A stretch of 64,000 nt of DNA from Bacillota bacterium (GTDB lineage Bacteria > Bacillota > Clostridia > Lachnospirales > Lachnospiraceae). The DNA is taken from positions 1 to 64,000 of the forward strand of contig JAEZNB010000011.1 in NCBI GenBank assembly GCA_023441965.1. The letters run 5' to 3'. Position numbers and translations under genes: made by a program. The stretch's first letter is position 1; each line of letters begins with the position of its first letter. The notes beneath the pieces are model-generated. The model was not told where the DNA came from. It searched no databases and saw nothing but the letters and a program-made list of their open reading frames with translations. Of this stretch, positions 8,186-16,851 are shown in pieces.

Positions 8186-9511
8186 ATGCAGATGTATGAT
8201 TTGATACAAAAGAAAAAGAAGAAGGAAGCCCTAAACAAAGAGGAAATAGCTTATATCATTCAGGGTTATACCGAAGGGGCGATACCGGATTATCAGATGT
8301 CTGCCCTTCTGATGGCGATCTGCCTGAATGGGATGGACCATGAAGAAACTGCTGCCCTGACGATTGCTATGGCAAACAGCGGAGATATGCTGGATCTGTC
8401 AGGGATTCACGGGGTTAAGGTGGATAAGCACAGTACAGGAGGCGTAGGAGATAAGACCTCTCTGGTCTTAGGTCCCATGGTGGCAGCTCTGGGGATTCCT
8501 GTGGCAAAGATGTCCGGAAGAGGACTGGGACATACCGGAGGTACCATAGATAAGCTTGAGAGCTTTCCGGGCTTTTCTACCTCCCTTACACCGGAGCAGT
8601 TCATCGATAATGTCAATAGAATCAAGATGGCGATCGTGGGTCAGACAGCCAATCTGGCGCCTGCGGATAAGAAGCTTTATGCTTTACGGGATGTGACAGC
8701 CACTGTTGATAATATCTCTCTGATAGCCAGCAGCATCATGAGCAAGAAGCTGGCATCCGGGTCAGATGTCATCGTTCTGGATGTGAAGACCGGAAGCGGA
8801 GCCTTTATGAAGACCTATGAGGATTCCCTTGCTCTGGCGAAAGAGATGGTACAGATCGGAACCATCGCCGGCAGAACCACCTATGCGGTGATTACAGATA
8901 TGAACCAGCCTTTGGGAAATATGGTCGGGAATACGTTGGAGGTGAAGGAGGCCATTCTTACCTTGAGCGGTGAGGGCCCCAAGGATCTGCTGGAGGTCAG
9001 CCTGACCTTAGCCTCCTATATGCTTTTGGGTGCCGGGCTGGCAGCCTCTGTGGAGGAGGCACGAGCCACCCTTCAGGCAACGATCGATAGCCGGAGTGCA
9101 CTAAAAAAGTTTGCTGAATTTGTTGAGGCACAGGGCGGGAACAGTGATTCTGTTTATCATCCTGAGCTGTTTGAACGGGCAAGGATAGAGGAGAAGGTTT
9201 TGGCCCCAGAGGACGGATTTATCACCTATATCCATACGGATGAGATCGGTATGACCTCTCTGCTTCTGGGTGGAGGAAGACTTACGAAGGAAAGTACCAT
9301 CGATCTCTCCGTAGGCATAGAGCTGAAGAAGAAGCTGGGCGATCCGGTGGAGAAGGGAGATGTGCTGGCAGTGCTGTATGCGAATGACCGGGAGAAGCTG
9401 GCCCAAGCGAAGCAACGCTTCCTGGAGGCTTATGTCATCGGCAAGGAACCACCGGCACAGAAGAGATATGTATATTCCGTTGTAACAAAGGACGGAGTTC
9501 TACAAATGTAG
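8186..9511 (+). CDS. pdp: Pyrimidine-nucleoside phosphorylase
   Basis: Phosphorolyses uridine, deoxyuridine or thymidine to the base and (deoxy)ribose 1-phosphate for nucleoside salvage. The 441-residue protein shows the family order: an N-terminal helical domain with MYDLIQKKK and LLMAICLNGM, the phosphate-binding VDKHSTGGVGDKTSL (about residues 75-90), KMSGRGLGHTGGT, VTATVDNISLIASSIMSKK, DVKTGSGAFM, and a C-terminal barrel-sandwich domain. ATG 8186 has GGAG 10 nt upstream; ATG 8192 is an alternative. It is monocistronic, between its own extended -10 promoter and a large hairpin at 9521-9614. Confidence 0.95.
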   Translation: MQMYDLIQKKKKKEALNKEEIAYIIQGYTEGAIPDYQMSALLMAICLNGMDHEETAALTIAMANSGDMLDLSGIHGVKVDKHSTGGVGDKTSLVLGPMVAALGIPVAKMSGRGLGHTGGTIDKLESFPGFSTSLTPEQFIDNVNRIKMAIVGQTANLAPADKKLYALRDVTATVDNISLIASSIMSKKLASGSDVIVLDVKTGSGAFMKTYEDSLALAKEMVQIGTIAGRTTYAVITDMNQPLGNMVGNTLEVKEAILTLSGEGPKDLLEVSLTLASYMLLGAGLAASVEEARATLQATIDSRSALKKFAEFVEAQGGNSDSVYHPELFERARIEEKVLAPEDGFITYIHTDEIGMTSLLLGGGRLTKESTIDLSVGIELKKKLGDPVEKGDVLAVLYANDREKLAQAKQRFLEAYVIGKEPPAQKRYVYSVVTKDGVLQM

Positions 9512-9520
9512 TAAGATAGT

Positions 9521-9614
9521 AATACACCTTATGTTTTCCTAAGCAAGACACCTGATTTCTAGTGACAGGAGGCTGCTCCATGATCGGTTCATGTTGGAAA
9601 GCATAAGGTGTATT
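9521..9614 (+). terminator. Large-loop inverted repeat after pdp, probable terminator
   Basis: Arms AATACACCTTATG (9521-9533) and CATAAGGTGTATT (9602-9614) are perfect complements, extended inside by TTTCC with GGAAA. The right arm runs into TTTTAT. The loop of roughly 55-68 nt is unusually long for a simple terminator. Confidence 0.6.
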
Positions 9615-9685
9615 TTATATTCTATGGTAGTTCTAACCCCGGTTCAATTCCGCTATTTCACAACATATGATATAAGAGCAGAATA

Positions 9686-9722
9686 AATACCTTACGGAAT
9701 ACTTTGTTCTTCGTAAGGTATT
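9686..9722. repeat. Inverted repeat before the Ig-like protein gene
   Basis: AATACCTTACG (9686-9696) and its complement CGTAAGGTATT (about 9712-9722) form an 11-bp perfect stem with a 15-nt loop. No T-run follows. The arm resembles that of the hairpin at 9521-9614. Confidence 0.6.
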
Positions 9723-9743
9723 GTGAAGAAGTGTGGGATATGA

Positions 9744-10319
9744 ATGAGTGATCCATGTGGGAATCCGATCAGAACTATCATAAAGAAAGGCTATAAGCTG
9801 ATCATCTTGGGTTTGGCAATCCTCCTGCTAGTACGACTCCTGATAGAAAACAGCTCCCCTTATTTCCGTAAGCTATACTATCCCTTGTTTTCTGTTCACT
9901 TGAACAGACAGGATGTTACCTTGGCAAGGGGAGAAGAATATAAGCTCAGGGTGATTGGGATCAATGAGAGAGTGAAATTTTCCTCTACGGATTTCCGTGT
10001 GGCTATCGTGAATTTCAATGGCAGGATCTATGCCTTACAGACCGGAGATTGCTTTGTGATCGCCAAAGCAGGAAAGAAGGAGTTAAAATGCAGGGTCCGG
10101 GTCCTTGATCTAAATATGAACAGGCTTACCTTAAAGGTTGGTCAGAACAGTCGGCTGTGGATCAAGGGGCCAGGAGGCTTTCCTTCCTATAAGAGCAGTA
10201 ATTCTGCTGTAGCAAAGGTCAGCAGGTTAGGGAAGGTGAAGGCAAAGGCCAGGGGCAGAGCAGTCATTACGGTAAAGGCCAGGGGGAAGATCTTTAAATG
10301 TACGGTAATCGTAAAATAG
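9744..10319 (+). CDS. Membrane-anchored protein with two bacterial Ig-like (BIG2-type) repeats
   Basis: I do not recognise a specific function. The 191-residue product has one hydrophobic helix (about residues 17-35) after a short basic N-terminus, so it should be a type II membrane protein with the bulk outside the cell. The outside part reads as two successive BIG2-like beta domains: about 50-115 (VTLARGEEYKLRV ... FSSTDFRVAIVN) and about 117-190 (LTLKVGQNSRLWI ... YKSSNSAVAKVSRLGKVKA). The S-x-N-x-x-VA-V pattern and the Lys/Arg-rich strands are typical. The next gene encodes a secreted D,D-carboxypeptidase 108 bp downstream, so a cell-wall role is possible but unproven. No clear Shine-Dalgarno precedes ATG 9744. 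Confidence 0.7.
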   Translation: MSDPCGNPIRTIIKKGYKLIILGLAILLLVRLLIENSSPYFRKLYYPLFSVHLNRQDVTLARGEEYKLRVIGINERVKFSSTDFRVAIVNFNGRIYALQTGDCFVIAKAGKKELKCRVRVLDLNMNRLTLKVGQNSRLWIKGPGGFPSYKSSNSAVAKVSRLGKVKAKARGRAVITVKARGKIFKCTVIVK

Positions 10320-10427
10320 AGGTAGCATCCGGTAGAAGACCGGGAATAAGACAAATATTTGATGGGTTTGTTCTAAAAACAGACAGCATGGATTAAAATA
10401 TTAATAATAGAATTTTCGGAGCAATCT

Positions 10428-11657
10428 ATGAAAAAAGCAGGAGCAATTCTCATCATATGTACCATAATTCTTATGTCATTCAGCGGCTTTAGCTCTGCAG
10501 GAAATGTAAAGCTGGTCCAACCGCCTACCAAGGATGATGCCATTCCGGTTATCACTACTGTGGAAGCGCAGATCAATATTACTTCACCCTCAGCTGTCCT
10601 GATCGAAGGCTCTACAGGCACCATCATTTATGAAAAAAACAAGGATGAGAAGCTTAGACCGGCCAGCGTGACCAAGATCATGACCCTGCTTCTGATTTTT
10701 GAGGCCTTGGAGAGCGGACAGATTAAGCTGATGGATGAGGTCAGTGTCAGTGAGCATGCCGCCTCCATGGGAGGGTCCCAGGTGTTTTTAGAGCCCTATG
10801 AGACCCAGAACGTAGATACCATGATCAGATGCATCAGCATAGCCAGTGCCAATGATGCTTCCGTAGCCATGGCAGAGTTTATCGCAGGCTCGGAGGAAGA
10901 ATTTGTGGCCAGAATGAATGACCGGGCCAAGGAGCTGGGCATGAATAATACAAATTTCGTGAACTGCTGCGGCCTGGATGTCGACAATCATTATACGACT
11001 GCCTATGATATTTCCCTGATGTCCAGAGAATTGATCACACGGTTCCCCGAGATCAGCAACTATGCCACGGTCTGGATGGATACCTTTGTGCATACGACCA
11101 GAAAAGGAAGGACCGAATTCGGACTGACCAATACCAATAAACTGATCAAATCCTATACCGGCATCACAGGCTTAAAAACAGGCTCCACCAGCTTAGCCAA
11201 GTACTGTCTCTCTGCAACTGCCAGAAGAAATAATATGGATCTGATTGCCGTAATTATGGCTGCACCGGATACCAAGACCAGATTCCAGGAGGCCGCCAAA
11301 CTCCTGAATTATGGCTATGCCAATTATAGCATCTTTGTGGATCAGCATCAGGAGCTTACCCTGGAGCCCGTCCGAGTCGTTAAGGGAGTAGCGGATCAGG
11401 TAGCGGGTAAGCCGGCGGGAGAATTCTCATACCTATGCTCCAAAGGAAAGAATCCGGCAGACATTCAGAAGGAAGTCATCCTATTTGAGGAGGTTCGGGC
11501 ACCGCTGGCTGCGGGTGATAAGATAGGCGAAATCGTATACTCTTATGGGCAGGAGAAAATCGGCAGCGTAGATATTCTGGCTGCAGAAGCGATCAGTAAA
11601 GCGGGCTTCAAGGATTGCTTTGTTAAGGCCCTGAAGCGGTATTTTATTGCAAAATAG
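10428..11657 (+). CDS. D-alanyl-D-alanine carboxypeptidase, DacF type
   Basis: Penicillin-binding serine peptidase (S11 family) that trims the terminal D-Ala from peptidoglycan stem peptides. A signal peptide is visible (residues 1-25, hydrophobic core then FSSAG). Catalytic motifs are S80-x-x-K83 (SVTK), the S-x-N triad member in ASANDASVA, and KTG in GLKTGSTSL. The C-terminal domain (about 290-405) is the PBP5-associated beta region, ending FVKALKRYFIAK, which could be an amphipathic membrane anchor. The length of 409 fits DacF/PBP5 proteins. A second paralogue lies at 22827-24140. In spore formers such enzymes adjust vegetative wall or spore cortex, and which applies here is not visible. 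Confidence 0.9.
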   Translation: MKKAGAILIICTIILMSFSGFSSAGNVKLVQPPTKDDAIPVITTVEAQINITSPSAVLIEGSTGTIIYEKNKDEKLRPASVTKIMTLLLIFEALESGQIKLMDEVSVSEHAASMGGSQVFLEPYETQNVDTMIRCISIASANDASVAMAEFIAGSEEEFVARMNDRAKELGMNNTNFVNCCGLDVDNHYTTAYDISLMSRELITRFPEISNYATVWMDTFVHTTRKGRTEFGLTNTNKLIKSYTGITGLKTGSTSLAKYCLSATARRNNMDLIAVIMAAPDTKTRFQEAAKLLNYGYANYSIFVDQHQELTLEPVRVVKGVADQVAGKPAGEFSYLCSKGKNPADIQKEVILFEEVRAPLAAGDKIGEIVYSYGQEKIGSVDILAAEAISKAGFKDCFVKALKRYFIAK

Positions 11658-11709
11658 AAGGTAAATGCGGCAACTGCAGCCAGAACAACTATTTCTTATG
11701 AAATAAGAG

Positions 11710-11737
11710 AGAAGGAGGACACCCCTCCTTCTTTGTT
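11710..11737 (+). terminator. Terminator after the D,D-carboxypeptidase gene
   Basis: A 9-bp perfect GC-containing stem (AGAAGGAGG 11710-11718 with CCTCCTTCT 11724-11732) has a 5-nt loop, followed by TTGTT. Confidence 0.75.
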
Positions 11738-11814
11738 ATGAAAATTTATTATTGCTGCCCCTACTGTTATCTGTGACTAGGGGAAGTTCCCATCGCATAG
11801 GGACAAGTATCTTA

Positions 11815-11843
11815 TTGACACTTCCATCCGTAATTAGTATAGT
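11815..11843 (+). promoter_or_regulatory. Promoter of the metallophosphoesterase-scpAB operon
   Basis: A consensus TTGACA (11815-11820) and TATAGT (11838-11843) are 17 bp apart. A second -10-like TATAAT overlaps at 11843-11848. Confidence 0.7.
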
Positions 11844-11894
11844 ATAATAGGATTGTGAAATGGACAGTGATGTGTCCATGTGAAAGGGGTTCCT

Positions 11895-12791
11895 ATGGTT
11901 CTCACCTGGATATTGGCAGTGGTGACGGCCCTCATATTATGGTCCTTCATCGAGAAGAGATTACTTAAGATAACGGAATATCAGGTGCCTGTCGAGGAAT
12001 CCTTGAAGGCACCGATAGATTTAAAAATCGTGCTATTGGCAGATCTACATAATAATCGCTTCGGGAAGAAGAATGCCTCATTGGTGAAGAAGATCAGAGA
12101 GCTGCAGCCGGATCTGATTATTGTAGCCGGTGATCTGGTTACCAAGCAAAAGCCTAGTATTCCCGGAAATGCTTACGAGCTGTTAGAGGCCCTGTGTCAG
12201 GATTATCCCATTTTCTATGGTTACGGAAATCATGAGAAATACCTATCGGGGCTGTATGGAAGAGAATACAGCAGAATATCAAGAAAGAAAGTATCAAGGC
12301 ACAAGTCCTTTTTGGAGTATCAACAGGTGTTAAAGGACAAGGGCGTACATTTTCTGCTGGATGAAAGCTTTAGCTTTCAAAAGGGCAATGGGACGATCCG
12401 TATCACCGGCCTGAATGTCGGTTGGGAGTGCTATCTTAAGACGAAGGAATTCACTGTGAGCAAGGCCTATCTGGAGCGGCACATCGGGAAGACCGATCCG
12501 AAGGAATATCAGCTTCTGATTGCTCATAATCCTCTTTTTTTCGAGGCCTATGCCCAGTGGGGAGCAGATCTGACCTTAGCAGGACACCTTCATGGAGGCT
12601 TGGTAAGACTTCCTCACCTGGGAGGTGTGGTTTCTCCCCAGTACCGCTTCTTCCCCACCTATGATGCAGGGATGTTCACTGCAGAGAATAAAAGAATGAT
12701 TGTATCAAAGGGGCTGGGTTCCCATTCCTTCATGCTGCGCTTGTTTAACCCGCCGGAGCTGGTATTCATTCGTATCAAGAAGAAGGATTGA
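11895..12791 (+). CDS. Membrane-anchored metallophosphoesterase (YkuE/calcineurin-like)
   Basis: Calcineurin-like phosphoesterase of 298 residues, with a transmembrane helix at about residues 3-20 placing it at the membrane. The metal-binding blocks are all present: D-x-H in LLADLHNNRFG, G-D in VAGDLVTK, GNHE in YGNHEKY, an H in LIAHNPLFF, and G-H-x-H in LAGHLHGGLVRLP. The family includes phosphodiesterases acting on lipid or wall precursors, and the substrate here is unknown. ATG 11895 is chosen because AAAGGGG at 11883-11889 gives 5-nt spacing; a GTG at 11880 lies upstream of that ribosome site. It leads scpA by 23 bp. Confidence 0.88.
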   Translation: MVLTWILAVVTALILWSFIEKRLLKITEYQVPVEESLKAPIDLKIVLLADLHNNRFGKKNASLVKKIRELQPDLIIVAGDLVTKQKPSIPGNAYELLEALCQDYPIFYGYGNHEKYLSGLYGREYSRISRKKVSRHKSFLEYQQVLKDKGVHFLLDESFSFQKGNGTIRITGLNVGWECYLKTKEFTVSKAYLERHIGKTDPKEYQLLIAHNPLFFEAYAQWGADLTLAGHLHGGLVRLPHLGGVVSPQYRFFPTYDAGMFTAENKRMIVSKGLGSHSFMLRLFNPPELVFIRIKKKD

Positions 12792-12814
12792 TGACATAAT
12801 CAAGGAGAGATAAA

Positions 12815-13591
12815 ATGAGTATTCCGGTGAAGCTGGAAGCATTCGAAGGTCCCCTGGACCTTCTGTTGCATTTGATCGATAAGAATAAAATAAATATCTA
12901 TGATATACCGATCGTCGTGATTACAGAGCAGTATCTGGAATATATCCGACAGATGGAGGCGAAGAATCTGGAGATCATGAGTGAGTTTCTCCTGATGGCT
13001 GCCACTCTGATCAATATTAAATCCAGAATGCTGCTGCCGGTCGAGGCCGGTGAGGATGAGGAAGCAGCAGACCCCAGACAGGAGCTGGTGGACAGGCTGC
13101 TGGAATATAAGATGTACAAGTACATATCGGAGGAGTTAAGGGATAAGGAGCTGGATGCCTCCCGCGTCCTGTTCAAGGCCCCGACCATTCCCCAGGAAAT
13201 AGCCGATTATAAGGAAGAGATAAATGTGGAGGAGCTTTTAAGCGACCTGACCTTGGCCAGACTCCACGAAATCTTCAAATCTATCGTAAAGAAGCAGGCA
13301 GATAAAATAGACCCCATCCGAAGTAAGTTCGGCAAGATAGAAAAGGAAGAGATCAATCTTTCGCAGAAGTTCAATCAGATACAGGAATATGGCCTGAAGC
13401 ATAAGAATTTCCTCTTTCGCAGCCTTTTGGAGGCCCAGCACAGCAGGATGGAGATTATTGTGACCTTCCTGGGAATCCTGGAGCTGATTAAGCTGGGAAG
13501 GATCCAGATCGAGCAGGAGAAAAGCTTCGACGATATCAGGATTACCTATCTGGCTACAGACATCATTCATATGGAGGAGGTTGGATTTTAA
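12815..13591 (+). CDS. scpA: Segregation and condensation protein A
   Basis: Kleisin subunit that bridges SMC heads in the bacterial condensin and recruits ScpB. The 258-residue protein opens with the ScpA hallmark FEGPLDLLLHLIDKNKINIYDI (residues about 8-30). It continues with the helical MAATLINIKSRMLLP region and ends in a winged-helix domain (about 190-258, with IVTFLGILELIKLGRIQIEQ) that binds the SMC cap. AAGGAG precedes ATG 12815. Its TAA stop shares a base with the scpB ATG (TAATG), so the two are translationally coupled. The smc gene lies at 46709-50269. Confidence 0.96.
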   Translation: MSIPVKLEAFEGPLDLLLHLIDKNKINIYDIPIVVITEQYLEYIRQMEAKNLEIMSEFLLMAATLINIKSRMLLPVEAGEDEEAADPRQELVDRLLEYKMYKYISEELRDKELDASRVLFKAPTIPQEIADYKEEINVEELLSDLTLARLHEIFKSIVKKQADKIDPIRSKFGKIEKEEINLSQKFNQIQEYGLKHKNFLFRSLLEAQHSRMEIIVTFLGILELIKLGRIQIEQEKSFDDIRITYLATDIIHMEEVGF

Positions 13592-14163
13592 TGGAGATAA
13601 AATTAGTGGAGGCCCAGATAGAAGCCATCCTCTTCACCATGGGAGAAGCAGTGGAGCTGGAACGGCTTGCGGCTGCCCTGGACCATGACGAGGATACGAT
13701 CAAGAAGATCATACATAGCATGATGGACAGGTACGAGGGAGAGGAATACGGCATCCATATCATAGAACTGGACGGAGCCTTCCAGCTCTGTACCAAGCCT
13801 TCCCTCTATGAATCCATCATAAAGATTACCCATGTACCCAAGAAGCATGTCCTGACGGATGTTCTTCTGGAGACCCTATCCATCATCGCATATAAACAGC
13901 CGATCACAAAGCAGCAGATCGAAGCCATCCGTGGTGTGAAATCCGATCATGCCGTGAATAAGCTGATTGAATATAATCTGATTTCTGAAATGGGCAGAAT
14001 GGATGCTCCGGGACGGCCGATCCTCTTCGGTACAACGGAGGAATTCCTACGAAGCTTCGGCCTCCAGTCCCTGGATGCCCTGCCGGTGCTGAATCCCGAG
14101 AAGATCGAGGACTTTAAGCTTGAGGCAGAGGAAGAAGTAGAGCAGCTTAAGCTGGACATCTGA
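13591..14163 (+). CDS. scpB: Segregation and condensation protein B
   Basis: Winged-helix partner of ScpA in the SMC-ScpAB complex. The 190-residue product has two winged-helix domains with recognisable blocks: EAQIEAILFTMGEAV, LETLSIIAYKQPITKQQIEAIRGV (about residues 90-115) and MGRMDAPGRPILFGTTEEFLRSFGL. The tail (about 165-190) is acidic, as usual. It overlaps scpA by one base at a TAATG junction, implying coupled translation and matched stoichiometry. A terminator nested in a larger inverted repeat follows. Confidence 0.96.
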   Translation: MEIKLVEAQIEAILFTMGEAVELERLAAALDHDEDTIKKIIHSMMDRYEGEEYGIHIIELDGAFQLCTKPSLYESIIKITHVPKKHVLTDVLLETLSIIAYKQPITKQQIEAIRGVKSDHAVNKLIEYNLISEMGRMDAPGRPILFGTTEEFLRSFGLQSLDALPVLNPEKIEDFKLEAEEEVEQLKLDI

Positions 14164-14165
14164 TC

Positions 14166-14308
14166 TTCGCAACATAAGCAGATTACGCACCGCAAGCTCA
14201 ATGCCTACGGCATTTTACTCGAGCTACACTTATCAAAAAAGCCTTTGTTTTCTTGTGCAAGCATAGAAAACTAAGGCTGTTTTTATTAATAATCTGCTTA
14301 TGTCGCAA
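14166..14308. repeat. Nested inverted-repeat element after scpB
   Basis: Outer arms of about 20 bp (about 14166-14185 and 14290-14308, core CATAAGCAGATTA perfect, two mismatches outside) enclose about 100 nt. Inside are a short hairpin around GCTCAATGCC-TAC-GGCATT at about 14197-14216 and the terminator-like hairpin at 14240-14288. This layout is larger than an ordinary terminator and resembles a small palindromic or MITE-like insertion. No flanking target duplication was recognised. Confidence 0.55.
14240..14288 (+). terminator. Terminator of the scpAB operon
   Basis: A stem of AGCCTTTGTTTTCT paired with AGAAAACTAAGGCT (one mismatch) is followed by GTTTTTATT. It lies inside the larger inverted repeat 14166-14308. 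Confidence 0.75.
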
Positions 14309-14357
14309 AACTCACAGTAATACTAAACATGAGGTTTAGTATAAATAAAAATAACAC

Positions 14358-14386
14358 TTGCATGTTTGCATACATTTTTGTATAAT
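14358..14386 (+). promoter_or_regulatory. Promoter of the polyamine operon
   Basis: TTGCAT (14358-14363) and a perfect TATAAT (14381-14386) are 17 bp apart, 55 bp before speD. It follows the scpB terminator, so speD starts a new transcription unit. Confidence 0.7.
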
Positions 14387-14440
14387 AGTCAATGCTGTAA
14401 ATAATACATAAGCAGCTTTTACTATATCTGAAAGGTTGTG

Positions 14441-15253
14441 ATGTTAGGGTTGGAGAAAAAGCTCACGCTATATGGCTTTAACAACCTCACAAAGACACTT
14501 AGCTTCAACATATATGATGTATGCTATGCGAAAAGTGAGAGAGAACAGAAGGATTATATCGCATATATTGACGAGCAGTATAATTCCGAGAGATTAACAA
14601 ATATATTAGTGAATGTTACCGAGATGATCGGAGCACATATTCTCAATATATCCAAGCAGGACTATGAACCCCAGGGAGCTTCCGTAAATATTCTGATCGC
14701 GGAGGGGTCCTTATCCTCTGAACATATCGATGAATCCTGTAATCAGGGGATGAATATCTTAAAGCAGAGGGACTCCGTTCATGCCCACCTGGATAAGAGC
14801 CATGTAACCGTGCATACCTTCCCAGAGCATCATCCCGATAATGCGATATCAACCTTTCGTGTGGATATTGATGTATCCACCTGCGGTGAGATCTCACCGC
14901 TGAATGCCCTGGATTATCTGATTGGAAGCTTCGATTCCGATATAATCACCATAGATTACCGTGTCAGAGGCTTTACCAGAGACCTGCACGGAATGAAGTA
15001 TTTTATCGATCATGACATCACCTCCATCCAGGACTATATTGATGATAAGACCCTGACCAGATATGATGCGATTGATGTTAATGTTTATCAGTCCAATATC
15101 TTTCATACCAAAATGCTGATCAAGGAGATCGAGCTTCAGCACTATCTCTTCAATACGGATGTCTATGAGCTTCCACCGAAGCAGAGACTGGAAATCACAA
15201 ACCGTTTAAGAAAAGAGATGATCGAGATTTTCAGCGGTATGAACATCTATTAG
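14441..15253 (+). CDS. speD: S-adenosylmethionine decarboxylase proenzyme
   Basis: Makes decarboxylated AdoMet, the aminopropyl donor for spermidine synthase. The 270-residue protein is of the Escherichia coli (class 1B) type rather than the short Bacillus type. Diagnostic blocks are LTLYGFNNLTK, EPQGASV, VDVSTCGEISPL-like DIDVSTCGEISP, TIDYRVRGFTRD and VNVYQSNIFHTKML. Self-cleavage should generate the pyruvoyl cofactor at Ser120 in DKSHVTVHTFPE. ATG 14441 is preferred over GTG 14438 because AAAGG (14431-14435) then has 5-nt spacing. It is the first gene of the polyamine block. Confidence 0.96.
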   Translation: MLGLEKKLTLYGFNNLTKTLSFNIYDVCYAKSEREQKDYIAYIDEQYNSERLTNILVNVTEMIGAHILNISKQDYEPQGASVNILIAEGSLSSEHIDESCNQGMNILKQRDSVHAHLDKSHVTVHTFPEHHPDNAISTFRVDIDVSTCGEISPLNALDYLIGSFDSDIITIDYRVRGFTRDLHGMKYFIDHDITSIQDYIDDKTLTRYDAIDVNVYQSNIFHTKMLIKEIELQHYLFNTDVYELPPKQRLEITNRLRKEMIEIFSGMNIY

Positions 15254-15274
15254 TGCTTGAGTTTGGAGGGTGCG

Positions 15275-16735
15275 ATGGAATATACACAGGAAAATTCACC
15301 TCTACATGAGGCTTTATTGAAGCATAAAAAGGACCGGGTCGTACATTTTGATGTGCCGGGACATAAGGGAGGGAGAGGTAACCCTGAGCTGACACAGTTT
15401 TTAGGCGCTGAATGCCTGAAGGTTGACGTCAACTCCATGAAGCCTCTGGATAATCTGATCCATCCGACCTCAGTCATAAAAGCTGCAGAGGGACTGGCTG
15501 CTGAGGCCTTTGGTGCAGAAGCAGCTTTTTTCATGGTTAATGGTACCACCGCTGCGGTACAGGCCATGATTATGTCCACCTGTAAGGCGGGGGAGAAGAT
15601 CATTCTCCCGAGGAATGTTCACCGCAGCTCCATCAATGCTCTGGTGGTCAACGGTGCCATTCCGGTCTATGTGAATCCCGGTGTCAGCCATGAGCTGGGA
15701 ATACCTTTGGGAATGAGTGTAGATGATATCAGAGAAGCCATCAGGCAAAATCCCGATGCCAAGGCGATCTTGGTCAATAATCCGACCTATTACGGGATCT
15801 GTTCAAATTTAAGAGAAATCGTCAGCCTGGCACACAGCAAGGGAATAAAGGTCCTGGTGGACGAAGCCCACGGAGCCCATTTTTACTTTGGTGAGGAGCT
15901 TCCGGTCAGTGCCATGGCTGCCGGAGCGGATATGGCTGCAGTAAGTATGCATAAAACCGGAGGTTCTCTGACACAAAGCTCCTTCTTAATATGCAGTAAG
16001 GGTATCGATGCCGGATATGTCAGACAGATCATCAACCTGACACAGACGACCAGTGGTTCCTATCTGCTCATGTCCTCCCTGGACCTGGCCAGAAAGCATA
16101 TGGTCCTTCATGGGAAGGAAATCGTAGCGAAGACCCTGGAGCTGTCTGAGTATGCAAGAAATGAAATCAATAAAATCGGCGGTTACTATGCCTTTTCCAA
16201 AGAGCTGATCAACGGAGATACCATCTATGATTTTGACCGGACCAAGCTATCTGTCAATACAATGGAGATCGGACTGGCAGGTATAGAAATTTTTGATCTG
16301 CTGCAGGAGCAGTATGATATACAGATTGAATTCGGTGATATCGGTAACTTCCTGGCTGTTATTTCGGCAGGGGATCGGGCCTTTGAGATTGAAAGACTGG
16401 TTGCCTCCCTGGCAGAGATCAAGAGAATTTATGGTAAGTCGAAGGTTGGAATGCTGAATCATGAATACATTGATCCCGATGTCGCCATGACGCCCCAGAA
16501 GGCCTTTTATAGTGAGAAGAAAGCTGTCCCCTTGAGGGAAGGGTTACATCATATTTCCGGAGAATTTGTGATGTGCTATCCCCCCGGTATACCGATCTTG
16601 GCTCCGGGTGAGCGGATCACCCAGGATATCATTGACTATATTCTATATGCCAAGGAAAAGGGCAGTGTTCTGACCGGTCCCAAGGATATGAAGGTAGAGT
16701 TTATCAATATCGTGGATTATGCAAATTATAGTTAA
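15275..16735 (+). CDS. speA: Orn/Lys/Arg decarboxylase family, probably arginine decarboxylase
   Basis: Fold-type I PLP decarboxylase of 486 residues, the short Firmicutes form. Visible blocks are FDVPGHKGGRGN (about 25-36), FMVNGTTAAVQAM, VDEAHGAHFYF, and the PLP lysine Lys227 in SMHKTGGSLTQSS; the C-terminal domain includes MCYPPGIPILAPGE. Arginine is the inferred substrate because the next-but-one gene is an agmatinase, which would use its product. Lysine or ornithine cannot be excluded from sequence alone. ATG 15275 has GGAGGG at 15265-15270; a TTG at 15257 lies upstream of that site. It follows speD by 21 bp. Confidence 0.88.
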   Translation: MEYTQENSPLHEALLKHKKDRVVHFDVPGHKGGRGNPELTQFLGAECLKVDVNSMKPLDNLIHPTSVIKAAEGLAAEAFGAEAAFFMVNGTTAAVQAMIMSTCKAGEKIILPRNVHRSSINALVVNGAIPVYVNPGVSHELGIPLGMSVDDIREAIRQNPDAKAILVNNPTYYGICSNLREIVSLAHSKGIKVLVDEAHGAHFYFGEELPVSAMAAGADMAAVSMHKTGGSLTQSSFLICSKGIDAGYVRQIINLTQTTSGSYLLMSSLDLARKHMVLHGKEIVAKTLELSEYARNEINKIGGYYAFSKELINGDTIYDFDRTKLSVNTMEIGLAGIEIFDLLQEQYDIQIEFGDIGNFLAVISAGDRAFEIERLVASLAEIKRIYGKSKVGMLNHEYIDPDVAMTPQKAFYSEKKAVPLREGLHHISGEFVMCYPPGIPILAPGERITQDIIDYILYAKEKGSVLTGPKDMKVEFINIVDYANYS

Positions 16736-16851
16736 ATCAAATATTGTAATTAGGAAGAACAGATACATGTTCTGCAGCAGAAGGCTTCAGCAGATAACCC
16801 GCATGCCCTGCAGAAATATGGATCAGATATGAGGAAAGGCTGGTACACTGA

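Noticed and set aside
9631..9660. Segment with GGTTCAATTCC resembling a tRNA T-loop
   Set aside because: The flanks do not form a T-stem of more than about 3 bp, and no D-arm, anticodon arm or acceptor stem is found upstream.
10320..10427. Sigma-F or sigma-G promoter before the first D,D-carboxypeptidase
   Set aside because: A GGATTAAAAT-like -10 is present, but no matching -35 at the right distance was found.
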